From NCBI GenBank assembly GCA_001464965.1, contig LNEJ01000026.1, positions 20,539 to 84,538 of the forward strand: 64,000 nt of DNA, in the 5' to 3' direction. A model generated the notes under the pieces. The model was not told where the DNA came from. It searched no databases and worked only from the letters and a program-made list of their open reading frames with translations. The position numbers and the translations under genes are program-made. Origin of the DNA: Gammaproteobacteria bacterium Ga0074134. GTDB lineage: Bacteria > Pseudomonadota > Gammaproteobacteria > Ga0077554 > Ga007554. Of this stretch, positions 48,328 to 58,401 are shown piece by piece (within the stretch, counting starts at the first letter, position 1; every line of letters begins with the position of its first letter).

Positions 48328-48418
48328 GGCTTACTGTCTCATATTGCGCGACGGGGATAGTCACACGGCCTTGCATAAAGCGCATAAAAATTCGACAAGC
48401 CACAAGGTAACAAGCTTC

Positions 48419-49534
48419 TCATGAGGTTGCCGTCACCTTCATCACCGCATGCCATACCGTTGATAGATCAATTGCTTCCATGCAGATAGGCTTGGCACAT
48501 TGCTGTGGGCTACGACTGCAAAAGTGCGCCCATGCAACCTGCCGGTTAAAGAGTAAACTCCCATCCCGGCACGGAATGTCGTCTATGATAACGGCTTCAT
48601 AGCGCGCATGTTTCCAGAACTCCCCTTTGCCACAAATCAGAGGTGAACCTGGCCCGAAGAGCGTCACAGTTGGTGTGCCGACAATGCGCCCCAGATGCGC
48701 TACACCGGTATCTGGACATACCAGCAAGCTGGCGCCGTCAAATAGGCACCAAAGCTGCGCCAGGTCCAGGCACCCAGCATAAGAGAGATAACGGTGATGT
48801 GGATCAATAGCATCAACATGAGCTTGCTCGCCTCGTCCACCGCTCCAAACCACCTGGTATCCACGCTCAACAAGCCTGTCAGCCAGCGCCAGCCAGCGCT
48901 CCGGCGGCCACAACTTGAGAACATTGCTGGCACCCACATGCAGCACGCAGTAGGGTTGACCCGGCAGTGTAAAAGGCTTGGCTTCAGGCGCAGGCCATTG
49001 CGCAATGTCGTAGGGAGGCGGTGGTGCGCCGGGAATCATGGCAGCGAACATGTCACCCAATGTGGCAGGCATATCGGGATAGGGAGTCAACTCATCGACA
49101 GGCCAATTTTTATAGGCGGGCCTGTCACCGGCATGCGCAACGATCCAACGCGCATCCAGCGCGCGCGCCAGCCAGCTATGGCGATTGTGGGCGGGCACAA
49201 TCGCCATGTCGTAACCTGACGTTTCATGCAAGCGCCACAAACTACTTATATCACGCTCATCATAGTGGGCTGCGATCACACCATAGGGGTGCTTTTCATA
49301 CAAGGGCAACATGGCACGAGACGTTGTCATCACGATCTCGGCCTCTGGATGGCGCAGGCGCAACTTTGCCAGCAACGGCGTAAGCATCAAAGTGTCGCCC
49401 AACAATAGATCCTGGGCGACCAGAATGCGCTGGGGCGCAGCGCTGGGACGGCGGCGTGGATGCAACAGGGTATGCCAACCAGCCAGGGCAAAAGTGATCT
49501 GTCGGACAGCAAAGCGGCTGGGCATAAGGTTCAA
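48419..49534 (-). CDS. Glycosyltransferase family 9 (heptosyltransferase-like)
   Basis: A 371-residue GT9 protein. PQRILVAQDLLLGDTLMLTP is the N-terminal nucleotide-fold start, LHVGASNVLKLWPPERW and CPDTGVAHLGRIVGTPTVTL the donor site, and LFGPGSPLICGKG follows. A Cys-rich C-terminal stretch (AHFCSRSPQQCAKPICME) recalls the conserved Cys region in other heptosyltransferases. It overlaps the upstream GT4 gene by 4 bases. ATG 49534 is used; an in-frame ATG at 49525 is an alternative. Confidence 0.87.
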   Translation of the reverse strand: MNLMPSRFAVRQITFALAGWHTLLHPRRRPSAAPQRILVAQDLLLGDTLMLTPLLAKLRLRHPEAEIVMTTSRAMLPLYEKHPYGVIAAHYDERDISSLWRLHETSGYDMAIVPAHNRHSWLARALDARWIVAHAGDRPAYKNWPVDELTPYPDMPATLGDMFAAMIPGAPPPPYDIAQWPAPEAKPFTLPGQPYCVLHVGASNVLKLWPPERWLALADRLVERGYQVVWSGGRGEQAHVDAIDPHHRYLSYAGCLDLAQLWCLFDGASLLVCPDTGVAHLGRIVGTPTVTLFGPGSPLICGKGEFWKHARYEAVIIDDIPCRDGSLLFNRQVAWAHFCSRSPQQCAKPICMEAIDLSTVWHAVMKVTATS

Positions 49535-50712
49535 TCCACAGAGACTGGGATGGTTTCTGCCAGCACAGGCTGAGAGGCATCGTTTGACAACAACCGTTGA
49601 TAGAGTGCGATCAAGCGGTTTCCCATGTTCTCCAGGGTCAGAGGGGCCACCGCCACCCGGGCCGCCTCGCCCATCGCCGCCGCTGTTTCACGAGATAACA
49701 GGCTGTGCATAGCGCTTACCAGGCTGTCGATATCCAATGCATCGCAGACATAGCCGTTGCGGCCGTCAATAATCAAATCGGCGGCACCTGATTTGAAACT
49801 GGTAATCAATGGCAGACCAGAAGCCATGGCTTCAAGCGCGACATTAGGGAAGGGATCATAAAGTGTCGGCAATACCAATGCATCCGCCGCACCGTAAAAC
49901 GGCGTGACATCGGCCTGCGGCCCCATGAAATGCACCCGCTGTTCTATTCCCAAGCGCTTACTTTGCAGTTGGTAGTGTTTGGTGTTTTTGTCCTTGCCAA
50001 CCACCACCAGGTGGCTGTCTAAAGGCAGTCTCGACATGGCCTGCAACAGCGCTCCCAGACCCTTACGTGCGAATCCAGAACCTACAAAAAGAAACACTGT
50101 AGCCGCTTCGGGGATGGCGTAGCGCTCGCGTAGCGTATTACGATGAAGCGCCTTCAGATTCGGGTGAAAAGTTTGCGTGTCAACTCCGCTATAGATCACT
50201 TCGATCTTATGGTCTGGCAGTCCGAAATTTTCCTGGATCTCACGCTTGACCATCATGGAGTTGCAGATCACCATCCGCAATCGTGGACTTAAAAACAGAC
50301 GGCGCTCGGCGGAAAGTACATAACGGTGATAAGGACTCAACAACAACTGCAAGCGGCGCGGCACGGATACGACGCGCGCCCATTGTTTGAGCCACTCCCG
50401 ATGCACACCGTCACCTGCCCGGTAAATATCACAGCACGCGATACGCTCATGGGACTGCACAAGGTTCCCAGTCACGCTTTGCAGTGTTTTGCAGACGCGC
50501 CGGGCAAATCCCCAATCACGCCAGAGTCTCCCCAGGTAAAAAGGATCGCAGGGCAAAACGAGGATACCTTCTTGTGCTTGCCATTTTCGCGTAATCAGCG
50601 TTACTCCTACTCCTTGCGCCCGCAACGCACCCATCGTACGTGACACGAAGCGCTCCGCACCCCCGTGAGGAGTGTAGCGTTGGCGTACCAGCGTGATGTT
50701 AAGCGGATTCAT
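49531..50712 (-). CDS. Glycosyltransferase family 4 (WaaG-like)
   Basis: A 393-residue GT-B enzyme. TLVRQRYTPHGGAERFV starts the acceptor domain and VIYSGVDTQTFHPN the linker. FVGSGFARKGLGALLQAM and PTLYDPFPNVALEAMASGLP (E-x7-E-type donor site) form the C-terminal domain. It resembles WaaG, which adds the first outer-core glucose to heptose II. It lies 24 bases after gmhB. Confidence 0.88.
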   Translation of the reverse strand: MNPLNITLVRQRYTPHGGAERFVSRTMGALRAQGVGVTLITRKWQAQEGILVLPCDPFYLGRLWRDWGFARRVCKTLQSVTGNLVQSHERIACCDIYRAGDGVHREWLKQWARVVSVPRRLQLLLSPYHRYVLSAERRLFLSPRLRMVICNSMMVKREIQENFGLPDHKIEVIYSGVDTQTFHPNLKALHRNTLRERYAIPEAATVFLFVGSGFARKGLGALLQAMSRLPLDSHLVVVGKDKNTKHYQLQSKRLGIEQRVHFMGPQADVTPFYGAADALVLPTLYDPFPNVALEAMASGLPLITSFKSGAADLIIDGRNGYVCDALDIDSLVSAMHSLLSRETAAAMGEAARVAVAPLTLENMGNRLIALYQRLLSNDASQPVLAETIPVSVD

Positions 50713-50736
50713 GAAGGATCGAAAAAACCTATGGCG

Positions 50737-51303
50737 TCACGCAGAATGGATCGAGCATTCATTGCTTAATATAAACCTCGCCGCCGCCAGCAAATCCGCA
50801 ACATAAGGTACCCGGCTATCGATCAGCTTGCGCTCATCGGAACCATAGCCTGTAGCGACCATGACTGGCTGGACACCCGCAGCCAGGGCAGCTTCGATGT
50901 CGCTGGCTTTATCGCCGATCATATAAGAATGGGCGAGGTCTATGTCCCAATCCCGCTGGGCCTCCAGTATCATCCCAGGGGCGGGTTTGCGGCAATCACA
51001 TTCCCGGTTATCGCCAAATTCCGGATGATGGGGACAATAATAATAGCCGTCGACCTTTACGTTTTGACTTTCCAATATGCGCGTCACCGATGCGTGCAGT
51101 TTTTCGATATCGTCAGCGCCGTAAAGCCCGCGCGCAACCCCGGCCTGATTGGAAATAACGATCACGAGAAACCCCGCCTCATTAAACATACGAATTGCAT
51201 CAACAGCGCCGGGAATCCACTCCCAGTCTTCGAACTTGAAGAGGTAGTTCTTCTCGACGTTGATGGTGCCGTCACGGTCAATGAAAATGGCGCGTCGCTG
51301 CAT
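50737..51303 (-). CDS. gmhB: D-glycero-beta-D-manno-heptose 1,7-bisphosphate 7-phosphatase
   Basis: A 188-residue HAD phosphatase of ADP-heptose synthesis. RAIFIDRDGTIN carries the nucleophile Asp, VISNQAGVARG is motif II, and CPHHPEFGDNRECDCRKP is the zinc-binding loop typical of GmhB. GDKASDIEAALAAG is the last motif. It sits directly with gmhA, hldD and hldE, giving the complete heptose pathway. Confidence 0.94.
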   Translation of the reverse strand: MQRRAIFIDRDGTINVEKNYLFKFEDWEWIPGAVDAIRMFNEAGFLVIVISNQAGVARGLYGADDIEKLHASVTRILESQNVKVDGYYYCPHHPEFGDNRECDCRKPAPGMILEAQRDWDIDLAHSYMIGDKASDIEAALAAGVQPVMVATGYGSDERKLIDSRVPYVADLLAAARFILSNECSIHSA

Positions 51304-51336
51304 GATGTTTCTTTATTGCCCAGGTTGAATCAAAAA

Positions 51337-51921
51337 TCATTCACCAAAGAGCGCGGCTTCGACGCTCTCGCAGAGGGAATGTGCCAGCACGATGTGCAAC
51401 TCCTGAATGGTGCTGGTGCTCGTGCCGTTTGCCACAACGCAGTGATCAGCCATTGTCTTGGCCTGGCCGCCATCCCTGCCGCAGAATACAATGCTCGGCA
51501 GGCTCATTACCCGGCACTGTTCAAGCGCTCGCAGAATATTGGGCGAGCGTCCCGAGGTAGTGAGGGCCAGGAAAACATCGTGATCACGCATCTTGCCTGC
51601 AACCTGCCGCGCGAACACCTCGTCATACCCATAGTCGTTGCCAATGGCGGTCAGGATTGAGCTGTCCACAGTCAACGCCTCGGCGGGCATGGATGGACGA
51701 TCCTTGCCGAGCCTAACGACAAATTCGGCCGCCAGGTGCTGGGCATCGGCAGCAGATCCGCCGTTGCCGGCGACATAGAGACGTCCGCCACTCCGGTAGG
51801 CATTGACCACGACATCCACCGCCCGGCCAAAGTTCTCAATCTGCTCGGCGTTGCCAAGAAATTCCTGCTTTGCCGCAATAGAGGCGGCTAGGTTTCTTTT
51901 GAGTCTTTCTATGTGCGTCAT
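51337..51921 (-). CDS. gmhA: Sedoheptulose 7-phosphate isomerase
   Basis: A 194-residue SIS-domain isomerase, first step of ADP-heptose synthesis. It has LYVAGNGGSAADAQHLAAEF, ILTAIGNDYGYDEVFARQV, ALTTSGRSPNILRAL and ELHIVLAHSLCESVE. I start at ATG 51921, whose TAATG overlap with the hldD stop indicates coupling; an in-frame start 15 bases upstream is less likely. Confidence 0.95.
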   Translation of the reverse strand: MTHIERLKRNLAASIAAKQEFLGNAEQIENFGRAVDVVVNAYRSGGRLYVAGNGGSAADAQHLAAEFVVRLGKDRPSMPAEALTVDSSILTAIGNDYGYDEVFARQVAGKMRDHDVFLALTTSGRSPNILRALEQCRVMSLPSIVFCGRDGGQAKTMADHCVVANGTSTSTIQELHIVLAHSLCESVEAALFGE

Positions 51922-52862
51922 TACGCGTTCAGCCATTGCAGGTATTCGTGCACACCTTCGTCAACCGTTTTAAAAGATGCGGTGTAACCCGCCGCGCGCA
52001 ACGCGCCGATATCCGCTTCGGTAAAGCTCTGATAACAGCCGCGCAGTTTTTCAGGAAAGGGAATGTATTCGATCTCTCCACGGCCATGCCAGGAAACGAC
52101 GGCGCGCGCAACATCGTTAAAGGTTTGACTGCGGCCGGTGCCGAGATTGAAGATGCCCGAACATTCCGGGTGGTCCAAAAACCATAACTTGGCGGCGCAA
52201 ACATCCTCGACATAGACGAAATCGCGGCGCTGCTCGCCATTGCCATAGCCATCGCAGCCCTCAAACAGCTTGATCCGCCCTTCCGCCAGCAACTGGTTAT
52301 TGAAGTGGAAGGCGACGCTGGCCATCGAGCCCTTATGCTGCTCGCGCGGGCCATAGACGTTGAAATAACGCAGCCCCACTATCTGGCTTGCCGGGCGCGG
52401 GAGATGACGCACATATTGATCGAACAAAAACTTTGAGTAACCGTAAACGTTAAGTGGCGCCTCATACTGGCGTTCCTCGCGGAATACCTGTCCGCCACCG
52501 TATACGGACGCCGACGAGGCATACACATAAGGAATGCGCCGATCCAGGCAATAGTGAAGCAATGTCTTGGAGTACTCGTAATTATTGCGCATCATATAGC
52601 GCCCGTCCCACTCTGTGGTGGATGAGCAGGCGCCGAGGTGAAACACGGCATCCACCGGCGCAGCATGCTCATGCCCTGCGGCCACCTTGGACAGAAAGTC
52701 TTCCTTGTCCAGATAATCCATGATCTCGCAATCGGCGAGATTTTTGAATTTCACGCCATTGCTGAGATTATCCACCACCAACACATCGCTCCGGCCACGC
52801 GCATTGAGCGCCCTGACGAGATTACTTCCGATAAAGCCGGCGCCACCAGTCACAATAATCAC
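51921..52862 (-). CDS. hldD: ADP-L-glycero-D-manno-heptose 6-epimerase
   Basis: A 313-residue extended short-chain dehydrogenase, last step of ADP-heptose synthesis. [20 protein letters not shown] is the NAD(P) fold. [13 protein letters not shown], then [12 protein letters not shown] with the catalytic Tyr-x3-Lys and [21 protein letters not shown] follow. It overlaps hldE by 4 bases. Confidence 0.97.
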   Translation of the reverse strand: MIIVTGGAGFIGSNLVRALNARGRSDVLVVDNLSNGVKFKNLADCEIMDYLDKEDFLSKVAAGHEHAAPVDAVFHLGACSSTTEWDGRYMMRNNYEYSKTLLHYCLDRRIPYVYASSASVYGGGQVFREERQYEAPLNVYGYSKFLFDQYVRHLPRPASQIVGLRYFNVYGPREQHKGSMASVAFHFNNQLLAEGRIKLFEGCDGYGNGEQRRDFVYVEDVCAAKLWFLDHPECSGIFNLGTGRSQTFNDVARAVVSWHGRGEIEYIPFPEKLRGCYQSFTEADIGALRAAGYTASFKTVDEGVHEYLQWLNA

Positions 52863-54298
52863 TGCGAATTTCCTCGTTCCTTGCGGATGGTTTCAATAAT
52901 ATTGGTGGTCGAACAGCCTTCCTCATAGTTGAGTATCATGACCCGGCCACCATTGGCGGTGACGCAGCCGTAGCCAGCCACTTCTTCAGCGCGGTAATCG
53001 CCACCCTTGACCAAACAATTGGGTACGACACGGCAGATCAGGCGCTCCGGGGTGTCTTCGGAAAACGGCACCACCCAACTCACAGAGGCCAGGCCGGCCA
53101 GCACCGCCATGCGCCGTTCAAGAGAATTCACCGGGCGTCCGGCACCCTTCAGGCGCTGCACCGATGCATCATCGTTGACAGCCACGATCAGGTGGTCACC
53201 AAGGCGTCGCGCCTGCTCCAGGTAAGCCACATGACCTGCATGCAGGATGTCGAAGCAACCATTGGTCATCACTATCGTCTCGCCATGCGCGCGCGCATCC
53301 TGTACCGCGATCAGGAGCTGTTCCTCCGTCATCACACCCCGCCCCGGCGCCTGACCATCGCGCAAGGCGCGCCGCAGCTCCGGTACGCTGACGGTGGCAG
53401 TGCCGAGCTTGCCGACGACGATCCCCGCCGCCAGATTGGCCAGCGCTGTCGCCGTACCGAGATCCTGCCCGGCTGCAAGCGCGGCCGCCAGCACTGAAAT
53501 CACGGTATCGCCCGCACCGGTGACATCGTAGACCTCGCGCGCCTGCGCTGGCAGGTGCAACTCCTCGGCGCCCTTGCGCAGCAAGGTCATGCCATGCTCG
53601 CCGCGCGTGACCAGCAGCGCTCCGAAATCGTGTGCCGCCAACAGCGCCTGGCCCTTATCCACCAGTTCGCGCTCGTCACAGCAATGCCCTACAACCGCCT
53701 CGAACTCAGACAGATTGGGCGTGATGAGGCTGGCACCCTGATACAGGCTGAAATCCTTGCCTTTTGGGTCCACCAACACTGGCTTTCCGGCGGCACGGGC
53801 GGCGCTGATCATTTGGCGCGCCTGGCGCAGGGCACCCTTGCCGTAATCGGATAAAACCACGACATCGACATCTGGCAAGCGGCGGCGGAAGTGTTCCAGC
53901 AGCAGCGCGGCATCGGCATTCTGAACGGCATCCTCGAAATCCAGGCGGATGAGCTGCTGGTGCTGGCTCATTACGCGCAACTTGGTAGTGGTGGCCAAAC
54001 CAGGCTGGCGCTGGAAGAGACACACCACCCCGGCGGCGCCCAGTCGCTGCTCAAGCACATCTGCCGCCGCATCCGCGCCGGTCAGTCCAAGTACTAGCGC
54101 ACGCCCCCCCAGCGCCGCGATATTCAACGCCACGTTACCCGCCCCACCGGGACGCTCCTCGATATGTTCCACGCGCACTATCGGTACCGGTGCCTCGGGA
54201 GAAATACGCGAGACAGGGCCGTGCCAATAACGGTCGAGCATTACATCACCGGCAACCAGAATGCGGCCGGAATCAAAGGCGGGAATCTCGATACGCAT
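52859..54298 (-). CDS. hldE: Bifunctional heptose 7-phosphate kinase / heptose 1-phosphate adenylyltransferase
   Basis: A 479-residue fusion. The N-terminal ribokinase-like domain (about residues 1-318) has [17 protein letters not shown] and [18 protein letters not shown] with the catalytic Asp. The C-terminal cytidylyltransferase-like domain (about 345-479) has [19 protein letters not shown]. The fused form is typical of gammaproteobacteria, whereas many betaproteobacteria have separate hldA and hldC. It is the first gene of the minus-strand heptose run. Confidence 0.97.
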   Translation of the reverse strand: MRIEIPAFDSGRILVAGDVMLDRYWHGPVSRISPEAPVPIVRVEHIEERPGGAGNVALNIAALGGRALVLGLTGADAAADVLEQRLGAAGVVCLFQRQPGLATTTKLRVMSQHQQLIRLDFEDAVQNADAALLLEHFRRRLPDVDVVVLSDYGKGALRQARQMISAARAAGKPVLVDPKGKDFSLYQGASLITPNLSEFEAVVGHCCDERELVDKGQALLAAHDFGALLVTRGEHGMTLLRKGAEELHLPAQAREVYDVTGAGDTVISVLAAALAAGQDLGTATALANLAAGIVVGKLGTATVSVPELRRALRDGQAPGRGVMTEEQLLIAVQDARAHGETIVMTNGCFDILHAGHVAYLEQARRLGDHLIVAVNDDASVQRLKGAGRPVNSLERRMAVLAGLASVSWVVPFSEDTPERLICRVVPNCLVKGGDYRAEEVAGYGCVTANGGRVMILNYEEGCSTTNIIETIRKERGNSQ

Positions 54299-54394
54299 AT
54301 TTTTTCGATGAGTCGCGGGGTTATTGGCTTAAAAGGTATTATATATCTTTAGCGAGGCAGATGTTATTCCACGAGATGCGCGCTACAGGGCGCC

Positions 54395-55309
54395 TCAATA
54401 GACGCGCTTGCTGCCTGGCGGCCGCGACTTGAACCGGCGGTGCACCCACAAATATTGCTCAGGGATGCGGCGCACCTGTTCCTCAAAAAGCGCGTTGATG
54501 CGAGCAGTATCCCGCTCAATATCCCCGCTGGGGAGATTATCCAGCGCCGGCTGCAAGGTGATCCTGTAGCCCTTGCCACCCGGCAAGCGCTCCGGGAAGA
54601 TGGGAATCACTACTGCACCGCTAAGGCGCGCCAGCTCCGCCGTGGCCGTCATGGTCGCTGCGGGCACGCCGAAAAAGGGCACGAACACACTATGCTTGCC
54701 ATCATAGTCCTGATCGGGGGAATACCACACCGCCTTGTTGTTTTTGAGCGCGCGCAGCATGACGCGGATATTGCCATGATCAATGACCGGAGCATGCCTC
54801 TGGCGCGCACGGCGCATCACCTCTTCAAATAACGCATTATTATGCGGACGGTAGGTGGCATACAGCGGCACATTCATGGCCAACAATGTTGTGGCAATCT
54901 CCACGGTAGTAAAGTGCGCCATGAGCAAGATCACCCCCCGCCCCTCTTTCAGCGCATCCTCAAAATGTTCCATACCGTCCACGCACGCCAGAGGACGCAG
55001 CCTCGCGGCCGGCGCCCACCAGGACAGCACAATCTCCATCATGCCCATACCCAGCGACTCGAAATGCCTACGAAGCAGGTCATGGCGCTGAGCATCGGTC
55101 AACTCCGGAAAACACAGCGCCAGATTGACCGAGGCGACATGCCGCCGATGCCCAGGCAGCACCAGCAACAACCTTCCCAGCACACGGCCCGCACGCATCA
55201 ACCAGGTGTATGGCATCCGGGCCAGGCACCAGGTAATGCCAAAGCCTATCCAGAGCGGCCAGTAGCGGGGGGAGAGGAAACGGCGTGTGGGGAAGGAGGT
55301 ATCAGTCAC
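54395..55309 (-). CDS. lpxL: Lipid A acyltransferase (LpxL/HtrB family)
   Basis: A 304-residue membrane-bound late acyltransferase of lipid A. An N-terminal hydrophobic anchor (about residues 17-52) is followed by the H-x4-E catalytic motif (AHFTTVE, His132 and Glu137), YSPDQDYDGKHSVFVPFFG and PGGKGYRITLQPALD. LpxL (laurate) is more likely than LpxM, but specificity cannot be read. It is upstream of hldE on the same strand. Confidence 0.9.
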   Translation of the reverse strand: MTDTSFPTRRFLSPRYWPLWIGFGITWCLARMPYTWLMRAGRVLGRLLLVLPGHRRHVASVNLALCFPELTDAQRHDLLRRHFESLGMGMMEIVLSWWAPAARLRPLACVDGMEHFEDALKEGRGVILLMAHFTTVEIATTLLAMNVPLYATYRPHNNALFEEVMRRARQRHAPVIDHGNIRVMLRALKNNKAVWYSPDQDYDGKHSVFVPFFGVPAATMTATAELARLSGAVVIPIFPERLPGGKGYRITLQPALDNLPSGDIERDTARINALFEEQVRRIPEQYLWVHRRFKSRPPGSKRVY

Positions 55310-55358
55310 GGGGCAAGGATGATAACCAGCGCGAAGCGGTTTGTAAAATCAACAGACC

Positions 55359-56003
55359 CTACCACGCAGCCGGCAGTTTTTCATGAATAGTGATTGTTTT
55401 GCCTTCGATATTGATATATCCCCCAGTGGTGAGATCGCGCAGGATGCGCCCCACCATCTCGCGCGACGCCCCAACCCTGTTGGCGATTTCCTGTTGGGTT
55501 AAACCATTACTGATAATGAGTTTGCCATCCTCTGGCCGGGCAAGGCTGAGCAACACCTTGGCCACCCGGCCATAGACATCCATCAGCGCAAGGCTTCTGA
55601 CATTTTCAGTCAGCAAGCGCAGCCTGTGGCTCAAACCCTTTATCAGGCTTAGCGCCATATCAGGATGATCCGCCAGGCACTGCCGGAAGTCACCCTTGGA
55701 AACCACCATGAAAATCGACATTTCCGTGGTCATCACCGAGGCCGAGCGCGGCTCTTCATCAATCAGCGCCATTTCGCCAAAATATTCGCCTGGCCCCTGG
55801 GAATTAAGGATGATCTCCTTGCCTTCCTCGTCCTGCAAAAACACCTTGACCTTACCCGAGAGGATCACATACAGAGAATCGGTTCGATCTCCCTCGCTGA
55901 TCACGATGGTGTTTTTGGGAACAACCTTCTTTGCCGCATGCGCCAGCAGCGATTGCAACTCACTCTCGCGCAAGGCCGAAAAAAGCGGAACGTTTGTCAG
56001 CAT
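55359..56003 (-). CDS. Crp/Fnr-family cyclic-nucleotide-binding regulator
   Basis: A 214-residue regulator. The N-terminal cNMP-binding domain has the phosphate-binding cassette GEYFGEMALIDEEPRSA, with Glu77, Arg86 and Ser87 matching the cAMP ligands of E. coli CRP. The C-terminal winged helix contains QEIANRVGASREMVGRIL, whose SRE-x2-GRIL recognition helix closely matches CRP, so a TGTGA-type site is likely. No Fnr-type Cys cluster is present. ATG 56003 is chosen by its GGTAGG ribosome site. It is divergent from the adenylate cyclase at 56089, suggesting a dedicated cAMP circuit. Confidence 0.9.
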   Translation of the reverse strand: MLTNVPLFSALRESELQSLLAHAAKKVVPKNTIVISEGDRTDSLYVILSGKVKVFLQDEEGKEIILNSQGPGEYFGEMALIDEEPRSASVMTTEMSIFMVVSKGDFRQCLADHPDMALSLIKGLSHRLRLLTENVRSLALMDVYGRVAKVLLSLARPEDGKLIISNGLTQQEIANRVGASREMVGRILRDLTTGGYINIEGKTITIHEKLPAAW

Positions 56004-56088
56004 GGCGCCTACCATTAGTGGAATCAATCACAATGCTCTATATTAATCTTATCAGGATTTTTTTACACTCCATTGACAGGGCACAAGG

Positions 56089-58311
56089 ATGAACCGCCTT
56101 TCCAAAGCATTTACGTTGGGCGCGCTTACCAGTCTACTGGGACTGGCGGCAGGTCTTACCCCTTTTGGTGCCATGCTGGAAGAAAACCTCGGCCTGGATA
56201 CATTATTCAAGCTGCGCGGCGCGATAGCACCTCCCGCCGATGTGGTTGTCGTCACTATCGACAAGCAATCCTCGGATCTTTTCGACCTCCCCAATAAACC
56301 TTCCAAGTGGCCGCGCAGCTATCACGCGCGGCTGATCGACAACCTGGCTCGTCAGGGCGTACGCGTCATCGCTTTTGACATACTGTTTGACGAACCGCGC
56401 GGCGCCGATGACGATCAGGCGCTCGCCCGGTCAATAGGCAATGCGCGCAACGTAGTGCTGGTTGAAACACTCAAGAAAGACCCGGTTTCGCTAGGCGACA
56501 TGTCCGCGCAAGCTGCCATCGAGCAGGTGGCACCTTCCCTGCCGCTGTTCACCGCCAACGCGCTGGCCACGGCGCCGTTCCCATTGCCCAAGGTGCCTGT
56601 GAAAGTCAGCCGGTTCTGGACTTTCAAGGCAGGCGCGGGAGATACCGCAACACTGCCTGCCGTGACATTCCAGGCCTTCGCGCTGCCAGCGTATGACAGG
56701 TTTCGCAGCTTGCTGGCGCAGATCAACCCCGCTCGCGCCGCCGCCCTGCCCGAACATAGGGAACAGATCGTCAGCAATCACAACCTGCAACAGGTGATGC
56801 AAACGTTGCGAGGTATTTTCAGCCAGGATCCCTCTATTGCAGAAAAAATGCTGGCGGCGATAAATGGACAAAAAGATCAGGAAGCGCGCCTCCTCCGCTC
56901 ACTTATAAAACTGTACGCCGGGGAGGACTATCCTTACCTCAACTTTTATGGGCCACCCCGCACTATCACCACCTTACGCTATCATCAGGCGTTACAGCTC
57001 GCGGAAGAGGCCGGCCCGGCAAGTTTCAAGGACAAGGCGGTTTTTGCCGGATTTTCCGAAGAGCACCAACCCGAGCAAAAAGACGGTTTTTATAGCGTAT
57101 TTTCACAACCCAACGGACTGGATCTCAGCGGCGTGGAGATCGGCGCCACAGCGTTTGCCAATCTTCTGGAAGACCGGTCCATTCTGCCCGCCAGCGCCCT
57201 CGGGTACTTCATCATCATTATTGCATGGGGATTGCTGATCGGCATCACCAGCCGGTTCTTGCCCATCACTATCGCATTTGGCGCCGGTATCGCCTTTAGC
57301 GCCATCTACTTCGCCATTGCCGCCTACCAGTTCAACTCCGCCAATCTCTGGCTGCCACTGACCATCCCGCTATTATTGCAAGCGCCACTCGCCCTGTTTG
57401 GCGCGGCAGTATGGTGGTATGTGGACACCAACAAAGAGCGCCGCCGAATCCACAAAGCTTTTGGCTATTACCTGCCCGTCACTGTCGTCGATGAGCTATC
57501 AAAGAATGCGGGAGACATAAAAAACGGAGCCAAATTGGTGCATGGTGTGTGTCTATGCACCGATGCGGAAAAATACACATCCATCTCGGAAGCACTCGAT
57601 CCCGAAACATTAAGAAAATTAATGAATGCTTATTATGAAGCATTATTTACACCAGTACGCCAGCACGACGGGATCATTTCCGATGTGATAGGCGACTCGA
57701 TGCTGGCCCTGTGGACGGCCTCCAACGCCACCCATAATCTAAAACGCCATGCCTGCCTTGCCGCACTGGATATTTCACTAGCGGTCGATCAATTCAATCT
57801 GACATCAGGCCACATACCGCTTCCCACCCGCATCGGCATGCACAGCGGCATGATCATGCTGGGCAATGTCGGCGCAGTGGATCACTTCGAATACCGTGCA
57901 GTGGGCGACATCGTAAATACCGCGACACGCATACAGACATTGAACAAACAGCTCGGCACTCGCATATTAGTATCGAGCGATATTTTAAATAATCTGGAGG
58001 GTTTTTTATCGCGCGAACTTGGTACTTTTCCTTTGGCGGGTAAATCCAAACCCACTACCATCCACGAGCTGATTTGCCGCATCGAACAAGCGGACGCCAC
58101 CATGCGACAACGTTGCGCCGAGTTTGCGGAGGCGCTTGCCGAATTCAAGGAACAGCGCTGGAGCAAGGCTGAAGATAGATTTTCAGCCATACTCCATGCT
58201 AACGATCTTGACGGCCCCGCACGTTTTTACCTGGAATTGTGCAATCACAAACGAAACCGCCGCCGCTCGGATTTATTGCATAGCGTATTTCCTACAGAAA
58301 AAAATGAATAA
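56089..58311 (+). CDS. CHASE2-domain class III adenylate/guanylate cyclase
   Basis: A 740-residue membrane cyclase. Helix 1 (residues 6-29) is followed by a periplasmic CHASE2 sensor (about 30-350, with RVIAFDILFDEPRGADDDQA), then three helices (about 373-440). The cytoplasmic class III domain (about 480-660) keeps both metal Asp (Asp492 in CTDAEKYTS, Asp536 in VIGDSMLALW) and the transition-state pair Asn610 and Arg614 (DIVNTATRIQ). It should be active. A TPR-like tail of about 50 residues ends the protein. It is followed by the FecR-TPR-barrel gene and is divergent from the Crp-like gene. Confidence 0.92.
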   Translation: MNRLSKAFTLGALTSLLGLAAGLTPFGAMLEENLGLDTLFKLRGAIAPPADVVVVTIDKQSSDLFDLPNKPSKWPRSYHARLIDNLARQGVRVIAFDILFDEPRGADDDQALARSIGNARNVVLVETLKKDPVSLGDMSAQAAIEQVAPSLPLFTANALATAPFPLPKVPVKVSRFWTFKAGAGDTATLPAVTFQAFALPAYDRFRSLLAQINPARAAALPEHREQIVSNHNLQQVMQTLRGIFSQDPSIAEKMLAAINGQKDQEARLLRSLIKLYAGEDYPYLNFYGPPRTITTLRYHQALQLAEEAGPASFKDKAVFAGFSEEHQPEQKDGFYSVFSQPNGLDLSGVEIGATAFANLLEDRSILPASALGYFIIIIAWGLLIGITSRFLPITIAFGAGIAFSAIYFAIAAYQFNSANLWLPLTIPLLLQAPLALFGAAVWWYVDTNKERRRIHKAFGYYLPVTVVDELSKNAGDIKNGAKLVHGVCLCTDAEKYTSISEALDPETLRKLMNAYYEALFTPVRQHDGIISDVIGDSMLALWTASNATHNLKRHACLAALDISLAVDQFNLTSGHIPLPTRIGMHSGMIMLGNVGAVDHFEYRAVGDIVNTATRIQTLNKQLGTRILVSSDILNNLEGFLSRELGTFPLAGKSKPTTIHELICRIEQADATMRQRCAEFAEALAEFKEQRWSKAEDRFSAILHANDLDGPARFYLELCNHKRNRRRSDLLHSVFPTEKNE

Positions 58312-58401
58312 AAGTCTATTGAAAAAAATTATTTTTTGTCGCATGCTGAAAATAAAGGATGTGGCTCGAATAGAACTATAAACCTCTTGCTTGGAAAGCA
58401 G

